Assembly (NCBI GenBank): GCA_963728125.1
Contig: CAVSIZ010000019.1
Location: 124,001-188,000, forward strand
Direction of reading: 5' to 3'
DNA: 64,000 nucleotides
DNA from: CAWDCV01 sp963728125
GTDB lineage: Bacteria > Actinomycetota > Actinomycetes > CAWDCV01
A model generated the notes under the pieces. It worked only from the letters and a program-made list of their open reading frames with translations, was not told the DNA's origin and did no database searches. Positions 33,611-44,285 of the stretch are shown here, in pieces. The position numbers were made by a program, and so were the translations under genes. Numbering within the stretch: the first letter of the stretch is position 1; each line of letters begins with the position of its first letter.

Positions 33611-34273
33611 ATGTCTACGACACCGACCCCGACCAAGCGTCCGTACCGTCAGCGGCTGCGCGCGGAAGCCGTCGCGCAGACGCGTCAGCGGATCATCGAC
33701 GCAGCGCGGATGGCCTTGACCACACCGCCGCCGCGCACCTTCAACTTGTCCGAGGTTGCCGAGCGGGCAGGCGTCGTCCGCTCGACGATCTACACGGTGT
33801 TCGGTTCTCGACGCGGGCTGCTGCGTGCAGTGATGGACGATGTCGCAGCGCGCGGCGGGTGGGAGCGGATGCGGCAGGCGTACCGCGACCCGGATGCGCT
33901 TGCTGCGCTCCTCGAGAGCCTCGATGCAGGCACCAACATGGCGGCGAACGAGCATCCGGTGATCACCGCCATCTTCGCCTTGGCGCCCGTCGATACCGAT
34001 GCCGCGGCCGTAGCCGCCGAGGAGGGCGAGAAGCGGCGGCAGGGTCTCAGCGACATCCTGCGGCGGATGGATGAGCAGGGTTACCTGCGCCCCGACCTCG
34101 ACTCCGACGAGGCGCTCGACATCGCCTACCTGCTGTCGAGCTTTCGCACCTTCGATCAGCTCTACACCGAGCGGGATCTCGATCAACCCACCGCGGTCGC
34201 TCGGCTCAGGCGGCTGGCCCTGTCCACCCTGTGCCGGCCGGATGCACTGCCACCACCAGGAGAAACGCCATGA
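33611..34273 (+). CDS. TetR family transcriptional regulator
   Basis: 220 residues. RQRIIDAARMALTTPPPRTF followed by NLSEVAERAGVVRSTIYTVF forms the helix-turn-helix. The rest is the ligand-binding domain. It likely controls itself, the coupled lyase-like gene and the divergent CoA ligase through the palindromic repeats before it. Its TGA overlaps the next ATG (ATGA). Confidence 0.9.
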   Translation: MSTTPTPTKRPYRQRLRAEAVAQTRQRIIDAARMALTTPPPRTFNLSEVAERAGVVRSTIYTVFGSRRGLLRAVMDDVAARGGWERMRQAYRDPDALAALLESLDAGTNMAANEHPVITAIFALAPVDTDAAAVAAEEGEKRRQGLSDILRRMDEQGYLRPDLDSDEALDIAYLLSSFRTFDQLYTERDLDQPTAVARLRRLALSTLCRPDALPPPGETP

Positions 34274-35754
34274 AGACCGTCACCATCAGCATCGCGCCGA
34301 TGTCGATCGAGGAGTTGCTCGCGATCGTCGACGGCGCTCCCGTCGAGCTCGACGCGGATGCGCGACACCGCATCGCCGCGAGCCGAGCAGTCGTCGACAG
34401 CGTGCTGCGCAGCGGGCAGCCCGTGTACGGCCTCAACACCCAGGTCGGGCACGGCAAGGACACCCGGCTGTCCGAGGAGGAGATCCGCGGTCAGCAGCAC
34501 TGGCTGGTGATGACCCATGCGGGTGGCTTCGGGCCGCCACTGCCGACCGCGTCGGTGCGCGCGGCGCTCGCTGTGCGGCTGAACGGCATCGCCCGTGGCG
34601 GCTCGGGCGCAAGCCTCGCGGCGGCCGACACGCTGACCGCGATGCTCAACGCGGGAGTCCATCCGCTGGTGCCGAGCACGGCCTCGGTGGGTGCTGGTGA
34701 CCTGGGCCAGATGGCGGGAATGGCTCAGGTTGCCATCGGGCTTGGTCGGGCGGAGTACGACGGCGAGGAGATGTTCGGCGGCGAGGCACTGCAGCGCGCC
34801 GGCATCCCCCCGCTGCGACTCGAAGCCAAGGACGGCCTGGCCCTCGTCTCGTCCAACGCGGTGTCGATCGGTACGGCGGCGCTGGTCGTCGCCCACGCCG
34901 AGCAGACGATGGCGGCTGCCGACACCGTGGTCGCGCTGTCCATGGAGGCGACCGACGCCAACCCCTCGATCACGCTGCCGCTCGTCGCCGAAGCCAAACC
35001 CATCCCCGGTCAGATCGCCGCCGCTGCGCACCTGCGTCACGAGCTCGCCGGGAGCCGGCTGCTGCAGCCCGGAACGGATCACTCGGTGCAGGACGCACTG
35101 TCGTTCCGAGTGGCCCCGCAGGTGCACGGCGCCCTGCGGGAGTACGTCACGGCTGCACGCCGTGCGGTGGAGGTCGAGCTGAACGCGGCCAGTGACAACC
35201 CGCTGGTCGCCATCGACGAGCAGACGATCGTGAGCAACGGCAACTTCCACGTCATGGTGCTAGCGATTGCCTTCGACGCCTTGCGGGTAGCCGTTGCGCA
35301 CGTCGGCATGCTCAGCGATCGCCGGATGAGTCACCTGTGGGACGCCTTCATGCAACGGATGGCGGCAGGCCCACCGCCTCCCGATGTCATGGCCACGCTC
35401 GCCGGGGTCCAGCTGCGCTATCCCGCCGCGGCGGCGGTCGGCGAGCTGAAGCAACTGGCCGCGCCGGCAACCCTGGACGTTCCGCCGCTCGACCTCGGCG
35501 TCGAGGATCACGGCACCGGCGCGCCGCTCAGCGTGACCAAGGCGGCAGCCGCGCTCGACCTGCTGAACGACCTGCTGGCGATCGAGCTACTCATAGCGCG
35601 CGACGTCCTCAGTGTGTCGGGACCGCTACCCACGCTCGGCAGGGGCACGAGTGAGGCCGTACGAATGGTGGATGAGGCGAAGTCCAAGGCGGCGCAGCCG
35701 ACACCCGATGCCGTTCACGCCGCACTCCGCGAGCGCTTCCCCGGCGGCGACTGA
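34270..35754 (+). CDS. Ammonia-lyase (HAL/PAL) family protein lacking the MIO-forming serine
   Basis: 494 residues along the whole aromatic amino-acid lyase family. Tyr53 in PVYGLNTQVGHGKDT is kept. The MIO loop, normally GSVGASGDL, reads ASVGAGDLGQMA (34681-34716), so the inner Ser of Ala-Ser-Gly is missing. KDGLALVSSNAVS replaces the usual NGT, and QDALSFRVAPQVHG has Leu277 where a catalytic Tyr is usual. The late EDHG (Glu412) and ASDNPL are kept. The protein cannot form MIO as known enzymes do, so ordinary ammonia elimination is unlikely. It is coupled to the TetR gene and faces an aromatic-acid-type CoA ligase. Confidence 0.85.
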   Translation: MKTVTISIAPMSIEELLAIVDGAPVELDADARHRIAASRAVVDSVLRSGQPVYGLNTQVGHGKDTRLSEEEIRGQQHWLVMTHAGGFGPPLPTASVRAALAVRLNGIARGGSGASLAAADTLTAMLNAGVHPLVPSTASVGAGDLGQMAGMAQVAIGLGRAEYDGEEMFGGEALQRAGIPPLRLEAKDGLALVSSNAVSIGTAALVVAHAEQTMAAADTVVALSMEATDANPSITLPLVAEAKPIPGQIAAAAHLRHELAGSRLLQPGTDHSVQDALSFRVAPQVHGALREYVTAARRAVEVELNAASDNPLVAIDEQTIVSNGNFHVMVLAIAFDALRVAVAHVGMLSDRRMSHLWDAFMQRMAAGPPPPDVMATLAGVQLRYPAAAAVGELKQLAAPATLDVPPLDLGVEDHGTGAPLSVTKAAAALDLLNDLLAIELLIARDVLSVSGPLPTLGRGTSEAVRMVDEAKSKAAQPTPDAVHAALRERFPGGD

Positions 35755-35771
35755 TCGAGGCTGTCCCAGTT

Positions 35772-35834
35772 GTGTAGATCGTCGTGGAACTCGTCCGGTG
35801 TGCCTTCCTGCAGGTCTTTCACGACGATCTACAC
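35772..35834. repeat. 15-bp inverted repeat between convergent genes
   Basis: GTGTAGATCGTCGTG (35772-35786) and its exact reverse complement (35820-35834) are separated by 33 nt. They lie between the stops of the lyase-like and META-domain genes, so a bidirectional terminator is possible. The long loop also fits a REP-like element. Confidence 0.55.
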
Positions 35835-35848
35835 GACCGTTGGGTGCT

Positions 35849-36643
35849 TCACGACGAGGCGTCGGCCGTCAGCGTCAACCCCTGTGATCCGTTGGTGAGC
35901 GTGAGCTGGCGCCCATCGATGACGTAGTCGACGTTTCCCTGCAGGACCGACAGCACGTGCGTCTCGACGCTCGCGACATCAGCTGGGCAGCCAATCAGCG
36001 TCGTCGCTACGGACTCGAAGACGAGCGTGCCGGTCCCGTCGCCGCTGTCCTCCACCGTGACGCCGCCCGACATCGTGTTGCAGCCCGTTGAGCCAGTGAT
36101 CCCGCCGCTCGAGTCGATTGTCAGATCAGCGGTGATATCGGTGGGAAGACTGCTCACCGCATCGGCCGAGACCAGGCCGTCAACGACCCAGCGGGTGCCG
36201 ACCAGCGCGACGTCTTGCGTCCTCGCAAGCGTCATCCCGCTGCTGTCGTCGCCCAGCGTCAGCGTGCTCCCGTCGACACGCAGCGCCGGCTCGGAGGTCA
36301 AGAAGCTCGACAACCAGTCGTCGTCCGCTTGTTGCGCCGTCGGGCAGGCCTTCCTCGTCATCGCCAGGGGTCCCGAGACGGACAGCACACCACCGTCCCA
36401 GCTGCCCTGCGACATCATTCGGTTGCAGCCCGCGAACGCGCTGATTCGGTCACCGTCGAAGGTGATGGTCACGATCGATCCCTCGGCCAGGGTGTGGCCG
36501 CGGACCTCGACGGACTCGAACGTCCGGCCGTCCACGTCGACCTCGCTTCTCGTGCCTGCGCTGTCGCCCGACTCATCGCCGCAGCCGCCGATGAGGAGTC
36601 CACCGACGACTGCGACGATCAGGGTGAGGGCGGTACGGCGCAT
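35849..36643 (-). CDS. META (HslJ-like) domain lipoprotein
   Basis: 264 residues. A signal with lipobox LLIGGCG (about residues 16-22) is followed by two META domains. Domain 1 holds ISAFAGCNRMMSQGSW and KACPTAQQADDDWL; domain 2 holds ITGSTGCNTMSGGV and TLIGCPADVASVE. HslJ-like domains are linked to stress and membrane proteins; the function is not known. It overlaps the DUF1269 gene upstream (TAATG). Confidence 0.88.
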   Translation of the reverse strand: MRRTALTLIVAVVGGLLIGGCGDESGDSAGTRSEVDVDGRTFESVEVRGHTLAEGSIVTITFDGDRISAFAGCNRMMSQGSWDGGVLSVSGPLAMTRKACPTAQQADDDWLSSFLTSEPALRVDGSTLTLGDDSSGMTLARTQDVALVGTRWVVDGLVSADAVSSLPTDITADLTIDSSGGITGSTGCNTMSGGVTVEDSGDGTGTLVFESVATTLIGCPADVASVETHVLSVLQGNVDYVIDGRQLTLTNGSQGLTLTADASS

Positions 36644-37155
36644 TACGACGTGGTCGACGACCCCGAGGACTGCTGCCCGCCGAGCTCCGCCGCGAGTTCG
36701 CGCTCGTCTGCCTCGGACAGCGACGTTTGCAACACCTGGCCGCCGTACGGCTGCATCGCGCTCGCGAACTTGTCCTCGGTGATCTTGCTCGCCATCACGA
36801 CGACGGCAGCTTTGCCCGGGGTGAGCATTGACTGAACGCGTTGCCGGAAGGCGTTGTCGATGCCGGACTTGTCGAGACTGCCGAACAGTGCGCCGAGCGC
36901 GCCACCGACGAGCAGGCCAACGACCGGCACGAGGAACAGGATGCCGAGCAGCGTGCCCCACAGCGCCCCCGACGCCGCGGAGACCCCGACGATCTTGCTC
37001 GGCGTCTCGACGTGGTTCTTGCCTTCGGCGTCGACGGTGACGAGGGCGAGGCCGTTGAGGTCGACGATGTAGTCGCGCTGCAGCGTCTGCACCTGCTCGT
37101 ACGCGCGCTTGGCCGTGTCGTGGTCGTCGTACCCCAGGATGATGAGTTCGGACAT
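36643..37155 (-). CDS. DUF1269 membrane protein
   Basis: 170 residues. The N-terminal ferredoxin-like part ELIILGYDDHDTAKRAYEQV is followed by glycine-rich membrane segments ALWGTLLGILFLVPVVGLLV and a helical C-terminus. Function unknown. AAAGGAAAG precedes the ATG at 37155. Its stop and the next start overlap by one base. Confidence 0.85.
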   Translation of the reverse strand: MSELIILGYDDHDTAKRAYEQVQTLQRDYIVDLNGLALVTVDAEGKNHVETPSKIVGVSAASGALWGTLLGILFLVPVVGLLVGGALGALFGSLDKSGIDNAFRQRVQSMLTPGKAAVVVMASKITEDKFASAMQPYGGQVLQTSLSEADERELAAELGGQQSSGSSTTS

Positions 37156-37300
37156 GACTTTCCTTTCTGTGGAAGGACTAGACCGCGACACCGACGAGAC
37201 GGCGTTCCGGTAGCACGACGCTGAGCCAAGCACCCTTGGCGCTGTACGTCGACACGTCAACCGATCGGTCCACGTATATGTGCATCGACTGCTTCCCCAC

Positions 37301-37855
37301 CTAGCATCGCGACGCGTGAGCGACGCCGCGAGTGTTGGTGAAGGGAACATGGGAGGCGCTGAACCAGAACGTCAGCCGTCCGGATGTCCTGGTGGTCGAC
37401 GCACCGAGCCTGCTGCGCCGCACCGTGCCCGGTCTGAGCTCACGCGGCATCCGGGCGCTCGCAGTCGTGCCTGCCATGGTGCTGCTCTTGGCCTTCGGCG
37501 CTGTGCCGCCCGTCGTCGCCGGCAGCACCACGATCGAGGCAGCGACCGCGACGAGAACCGCCAGGGCGATCTGCGGGCCGAGCAGCTGCCACGGCGAGGA
37601 GGTGAAGCGTGGGTCGGGCACCAGGCGGACCGAGAAGCTGAGCGCGAACCAGTGCGTGAGAGCGAGTCCGAGCGTGGTGCCCCAGACCATTGTCAGCACG
37701 TCGAGCCGACTATGCGGCGAGTGGTCGTTGCCCGCGGTCAAGGCGGCGAGCATGGCGATACACACCGTCAAGCCCATGACATCGGTTTCGCGGCGCAACG
37801 TCAGATCGCTTCGAGTACGTCGGACGAACCTCTCCAGGCCGCCGGTCACGGGCAC
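37301..37855 (-). CDS. Membrane protein of unknown function, C-terminus doubtful
   Basis: 184 residues. About residues 25-115 carry three hydrophobic segments (VMGLTVCIAMLAALTAG, MVWGTTLGLALTHWFALSFS and QIALAVLVAVAASIVVL). The rest is basic and low-complexity and may be out of frame, given the single-base frameshifts in neighbouring genes. GTG starts at 37855 or 37849. No ribosome-binding site is evident. Confidence 0.55.
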   Translation of the reverse strand: MPVTGGLERFVRRTRSDLTLRRETDVMGLTVCIAMLAALTAGNDHSPHSRLDVLTMVWGTTLGLALTHWFALSFSVRLVPDPRFTSSPWQLLGPQIALAVLVAVAASIVVLPATTGGTAPKAKSSTMAGTTASARMPRELRPGTVRRSRLGASTTRTSGRLTFWFSASHVPFTNTRGVAHASRC

Positions 37856-37888
37856 ACGCTAAGGGTCGGACGAGTCACGTAGCATCCG

Positions 37889-38487
37889 GTGGTCGCTCGC
37901 CACCTTCTCACCGGCATTGCGCTGGCTGTCGCCGCCCTCGTCGTTGCCCGGCTCGTCCGACTCTCTGCCGCCGACCTCGGCCTGGCACGTGACCGATGGC
38001 GGGCGGGGCTGCAGTGGGGTGGTGCGGCAGCAGTGCTGGTCCTGCCGCGTACGCCGTGGCCTCGGTTGTCGTCGACGACGTTGGTGACCCGCGATACGAC
38101 ACCTGGCCCAAGGCCGTCGTCGCCGCGCTGATTCTCATCCCGCTGGGCACGGTGATCCCCGAGGAGCTGGTGTTTCGCGGCGTCCTGTGGGGCTGGCTGC
38201 GTCGGGTGCGCGGCACTCGCGTCGCGACCGTGGTGTCGTCGATGCTGTTCGGTCTGTGGCACGTCGTTCCGGCGCTCGGCGGCGGCCCGGCGAACGATGC
38301 GCTCGCCGGCGCCGTCGGTTCGGGCCTGATGGGAACGATCCTGGGCGTGCTGTTGACCGTCGTCTTCACCGCGGTCGCTGGCGTGGTCCTCTGCTACGTA
38401 CGGCAGCGAAGCGACAGCCTGCTTGCGCCGATCCTGCTGCACTGGGCCGCGAACGGAGCCGGGGTGCTGTTCGTGCTGCTTGCGTAG
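37889..38487 (+). pseudogene. CPBP family intramembrane protease, frameshifted
   Basis: The start region LLTGIALAVAALVVARLVRL runs in one frame to 38041 and continues as AAYAVASVVVDDVGDPRYDT in another. One missing base near 38042-38044 explains it. The catalytic CPBP motifs are intact: PEELVFRGVLWGWL (EExxxR), FGLWHVVPA (FxxxH) and HWAANGAG (HxxxN). CPBP proteins cleave prenylated or peptide substrates in the membrane. A real gene with an error or a recent mutation. Confidence 0.85.
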
Positions 38488-40176
38488 CATCCGGCGACGA
38501 GCCCCGCAGCTGCTCGGTCTTCTCATCCGTCCAGCCGTCGGGTTGCAGCACTGTCACCCACCCGTTGACGTGATCACCCTCGTACGAGTGACCGTGCCCC
38601 GACGGCACCGCCCCTCCGAGGGGAGGTCGAGCGTCACCTGCCAGAACGTGACGAACGGGATCCAACCATCTCGTCCAGCACGTCCTGACCCGGTTCCTCC
38701 TCGAGCCAGGACGGCCGGTTGAACAGCAGTGACGGACTCCACCAGACGATCGGGTCGGACGGGTGGAGCATGTACAGGATCCGCGTGCGCGTCCACGGCT
38801 CGTTCTCGGGCGGCAGCTCTTCCTCGATGTTGTTGGTGAACCGAACGATCCGACCGTCGCGGTAGATCGGCTCAACCTCGGGGCTGCCCGCCTCGCGGTC
38901 GTCGGTGAATTCGCGGTAGAGCGTGTTGAAGCTGGGCGGTCCCACGAGCAGCGCACCGTCGGTCCGGTTGGCGAGATCGAACTCTCCGCTGAACGCGGTC
39001 TCGGCGCCGAACGAGCCGAGGCTCTCTCCAAAGACGAGGAGCTGCGGCCGATCGTCGGCAGGCAGCGCCGACCACCGCTCGTACACCGCGTCGTACAGCT
39101 CGCGTCCGGCGTCGCGTGCACGCTCCTGGTCCACGAGGTAGGAGATCCACGACGGCAGGTAGGAGTACTGCATCGCGACGATCGCGCTGTCGCCGCCGGT
39201 CATGTACTCGAATGCCTCGACCGAGCTCGGGACGACCCAGCCGCTGCCGGTCGTCGTCACGATCAGCAGGTACGCGCGCTCGAATCCGCCGGCCCGCTCG
39301 AGGTCGTCGACCGCGAGCTGCGCGCGTTCCTCGACGTCCTCAGCGGTGGCCATGCCGGCGTACGCACGAATCGGCTCCGTCGCAGACTCTCCGGTGAACT
39401 CGGCGATGTCGTCCGTGGTCGGACCGCGCCCGATGAACGTCCGTCCCTCGCGGCCCGAGAGAGTCCCACTCCACGAGCGAGGCGTCACTTCCCGAGCGCA
39501 ACTCCGTGGTGGGCTGCTCGACGCCCTCGGCCGTGATCGTGTCGCGAACCGCGAACGCGGAGTCGGCGAGATTGAGGAAGCCATTGATGAGAACGCCGTT
39601 GACCGTGAACACGACGAGAACTGCAACCAGTCCCCAGCCGAGCGCGCGGGCCGCTCGCGCGCCCATCCATCGGCTGAGCAGTCGTGCGACGCGTCGGTAA
39701 CCAGCGCGAATGACGCGGCCGAGGGCGACCAGACCGACGAAGATCAGCACCGCGACGATGGGGAGCAGCACCAGGGTCAACGGGTTCGGGCCATCGACGT
39801 CCATGAGCTCGCGGATCTGCGCCTGCCACCGGATCCCGAGGATGAGCGAAGCCACCAGCGCCACCGCGGCGACGATGACGAAGATCCGCCAGGCGCGAGG
39901 ACGCGGCTGTCGCGCCGGCCGGTCGGCGAACTCCCGCCAGACCCACGCACCAACCACACCAACGCCATAGCCGAATGCCGCGTTGATGCCGACGATCAAC
40001 CCCTGGACGAGTGGACCGCGAGGCAGCAGCGACGGGGTGAACGACAGGCAGGCGAACACGACGGCCGTGTAGGCACCGGGCAGCGTGTACCGGAACCACC
40101 GGTCCCGTCGACGTAGGCGAGGCGGCGGCTCCTCCTCGGCTGCTGCCGTCTCGGCAGCAGGGTCGGTGCGAGTCAT
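38488..40176 (-). pseudogene. Alpha/beta hydrolase of PF10081 type, frameshifted at three places
   Basis: The N-terminal membrane domain (LPGAYTAVVFACLSFTPSLL) leads to SLVEWDSLG. The hydrolase domain continues in another frame: GRTFIGRGPTTDDIAEF, then YLLIVTTTGSGWVVP and LLVFGESLGSFGAETAF with the nucleophile Ser (GESLG). Near the end it shifts twice more, to WIPFVTFWQVTLDLP and GGAVPSGHGHSYEGDHVNGW. Breaks lie near 39452-39456, 38662-38667 and 38618-38621. The natural end is near 38490; the next stop in that frame is at 38366. ATG start at 40176. Confidence 0.85.
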
Positions 40177-40342
40177 GGCTGTTGGCCGGGGGCCACCTGC
40201 GTCACGACGGCATCGTAGGAGCACGATGCCCGTGGCGTCAGCCAGGCACCTTCGTATTTGCGGAGCCCGGCCGTGTATCTCACCCGTACGGCCACAGTTG
40301 CGAGTGCGGCTTCACGGTCGAGCCAGATGCGCAGGAGGGATC

Positions 40343-41245
40343 ATGCGGAGGACCTGGATCGTCGGCACGACCGCAGCCCTCGCGCTTGCGATGAGCGCAT
40401 GCGGCTCCTCGCCATCCTCGACCGTGAGCAGCGACGCGACGACGGCGGCCAGCGCGTCGGCCACCGCCGGGGAACCTGCTGGATTGAGCACCGGCGATCC
40501 CAACGCCATCGCCGCCATCGGTCACTCCAGCGTTACCGGCTACAACTCCGACAACGCCGACTTGACTCGCGATGCGCACGAGAACTCCTGGGCGACAGGT
40601 ACCAATCCGGAAGTGAACTCGCTGTATGCGCGGATACTGGCCCGGAACCCGGCGATCAAGGATCACAACCGCAACGCGGCCGAGGACGGCTCGACCGTCG
40701 ACGAGTTACGCGGACAGATCGACACCCTCCTCGCCAGCGATCCGAAGCCGGACCTCGTCCTAGTCACCAGCGTGGACAACGACATCCGCTGCGATGGCAC
40801 CGATCCGGAGAACTACGACACGTTCGGCGCCGAGCTCACGAAGGCGTTGCGCGCACTCGCCGACGGTGCTCCGCAAGCGCGCATCTTCCTCGTCAGCCAG
40901 TGGGCGACCGTGCAGGCGTACACCGATGCCATCAAGGACGACCCGGTGTGGCGTGAGGACCAGGCGGGCGACGGACCCTGCGACCTCTTCGATGTCACTA
41001 GGGTGCCGCAACCGGCCCGGATCGCTTATCTGCAAGACATCGTCGATCACTATCACGCTGAGCTGGCTGCCAGTTGTGCGCAGATTCCGGCTTGCCGGTA
41101 CGACCAGGGGGCCATGCAGCGGATGACGGTTGTCCCGGCGGACCTGACATCCGACGGGAGCCACCTGTCGGTGCAGGGACATCGCAAGCACGCCGAATTG
41201 ACATGGGCCGCGTTGCAGGAGGCTGGGCTCGTGGAGCCTGGATGA
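40343..41245 (+). CDS. SGNH/GDSL-family lipoprotein
   Basis: 300 residues. The signal ALALAMSACG has a lipobox Cys (about residue 19), then a Ser/Thr/Ala linker. AIAAIGHSSVTGYNSDNADL holds block I with the Ser, LVLVTSVDNDIRCDG holds the block III-type Asn, and LTSDGSHLSVQGHRKHAELT holds the closing Asp-x-x-His. A likely extracytoplasmic esterase or lipase. AGGAGGG lies upstream of the ATG. Confidence 0.85.
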   Translation: MRRTWIVGTTAALALAMSACGSSPSSTVSSDATTAASASATAGEPAGLSTGDPNAIAAIGHSSVTGYNSDNADLTRDAHENSWATGTNPEVNSLYARILARNPAIKDHNRNAAEDGSTVDELRGQIDTLLASDPKPDLVLVTSVDNDIRCDGTDPENYDTFGAELTKALRALADGAPQARIFLVSQWATVQAYTDAIKDDPVWREDQAGDGPCDLFDVTRVPQPARIAYLQDIVDHYHAELAASCAQIPACRYDQGAMQRMTVVPADLTSDGSHLSVQGHRKHAELTWAALQEAGLVEPG

Positions 41246-41269
41246 TGTCATCGGAGACAGGGAGGACCC

Positions 41270-41785
41270 ATGGACACACCCGAGCAGGACGCAGGCGGCA
41301 GCCAGTACTTCCTCGCTCTCACCGGCATCCCCGGGGACTCGACGACGGTCGGGCACGTCGGCGAGATTGACATCGCCTCCTTCTCGTGGGGACTCGCGAA
41401 CACCACCACCGGTGGTGGAGGGGGCGGGGGCGGCGCCGGACGGGCCACCTTCCGTGACCTCTCGTTCGTGGCGCGTACCGGCGTGGCGTCACCGCTGCTG
41501 TTCCAGACGTGTGCTGCCGGGCGGCACCTGCAGACGGCGGTTCTTATCGGCGAGCGGGGCCCGAACCGGTTCCGTCACCTGCGCATTCGGCTCTTCGACG
41601 CGGTCGTCACGAGCTATCAGCAGACTGGCGGCGACACCGACGACATGCCGATCGACGCGTTCAGCCTCGGGTACGAGGGCATCGAGGTCACTCACGTCCC
41701 GCAGCGACCAGACGGCAGCGCAGGCACGGCGGTGACGCGGACCTGGGATCTGCGCACCAACACACCGTTCTCGCCGCCGCCGTAG
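41270..41785 (+). CDS. Hcp1-family protein (type VI secretion tube-like), orphan
   Basis: 171 residues of the Hcp beta-barrel family: QYFLALTGIPGDSTTVGHVG and EIDIASFSWGLANT at the start, FRDLSFVARTGVASPLLFQT and AFSLGYEGIEV later. A glycine run (residues about 49-57) interrupts a loop. No other type VI or contractile injection gene is in the window. The function of actinobacterial Hcp-like proteins without such a machine is not clear. It follows the SGNH gene by 25 nt and converges with katE. Confidence 0.82.
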   Translation: MDTPEQDAGGSQYFLALTGIPGDSTTVGHVGEIDIASFSWGLANTTTGGGGGGGGAGRATFRDLSFVARTGVASPLLFQTCAAGRHLQTAVLIGERGPNRFRHLRIRLFDAVVTSYQQTGGDTDDMPIDAFSLGYEGIEVTHVPQRPDGSAGTAVTRTWDLRTNTPFSPPP

Positions 41786-41803
41786 CTCAACAGCGGCGAT
41801 CCA

Positions 41804-44087
<2,284 letters not shown>

Positions 44088-44240
44088 TGCTACCTCCGGA
44101 AGGAATGTCGGAATCGACGTCAGCGAGGACGCACGACGAACGGAAAGCTGGCCAGGAGACGCCGGTGAGCGCGAGCAGTCGCGTCGCCGGTGGCCGTGGG
44201 GGTCCGTGGAGCTCGACGGGACGCTTCTACTCCTGACAGG

Positions 44241-44278
44241 AGTCTGTCCCGTTCCGCGGGTGCGAAACGGGACAGACT
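44241..44278 (-). terminator. Stem-loop downstream of the copper ATPase
   Basis: AGTCTGTCCCGTT (44241-44253) pairs perfectly with 44266-44278 around a 12-nt loop, just after the ATPase stop. No clear U-tract follows, so it may be an intrinsic terminator of the actinobacterial kind or a processing site. Confidence 0.6.
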
Positions 44279-44285
44279 GCCCTGG

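Noticed and set aside
32147..34186. A 679-residue protein including the CoA ligase
   Set aside because: The extra N-terminal part is the complement of the TetR gene. The ATG at 33541 starts the conserved ligase.
41270..41785. A complete type VI secretion system
   Set aside because: Only an Hcp-like protein is present; no sheath, VgrG, baseplate or ATPase gene was seen.
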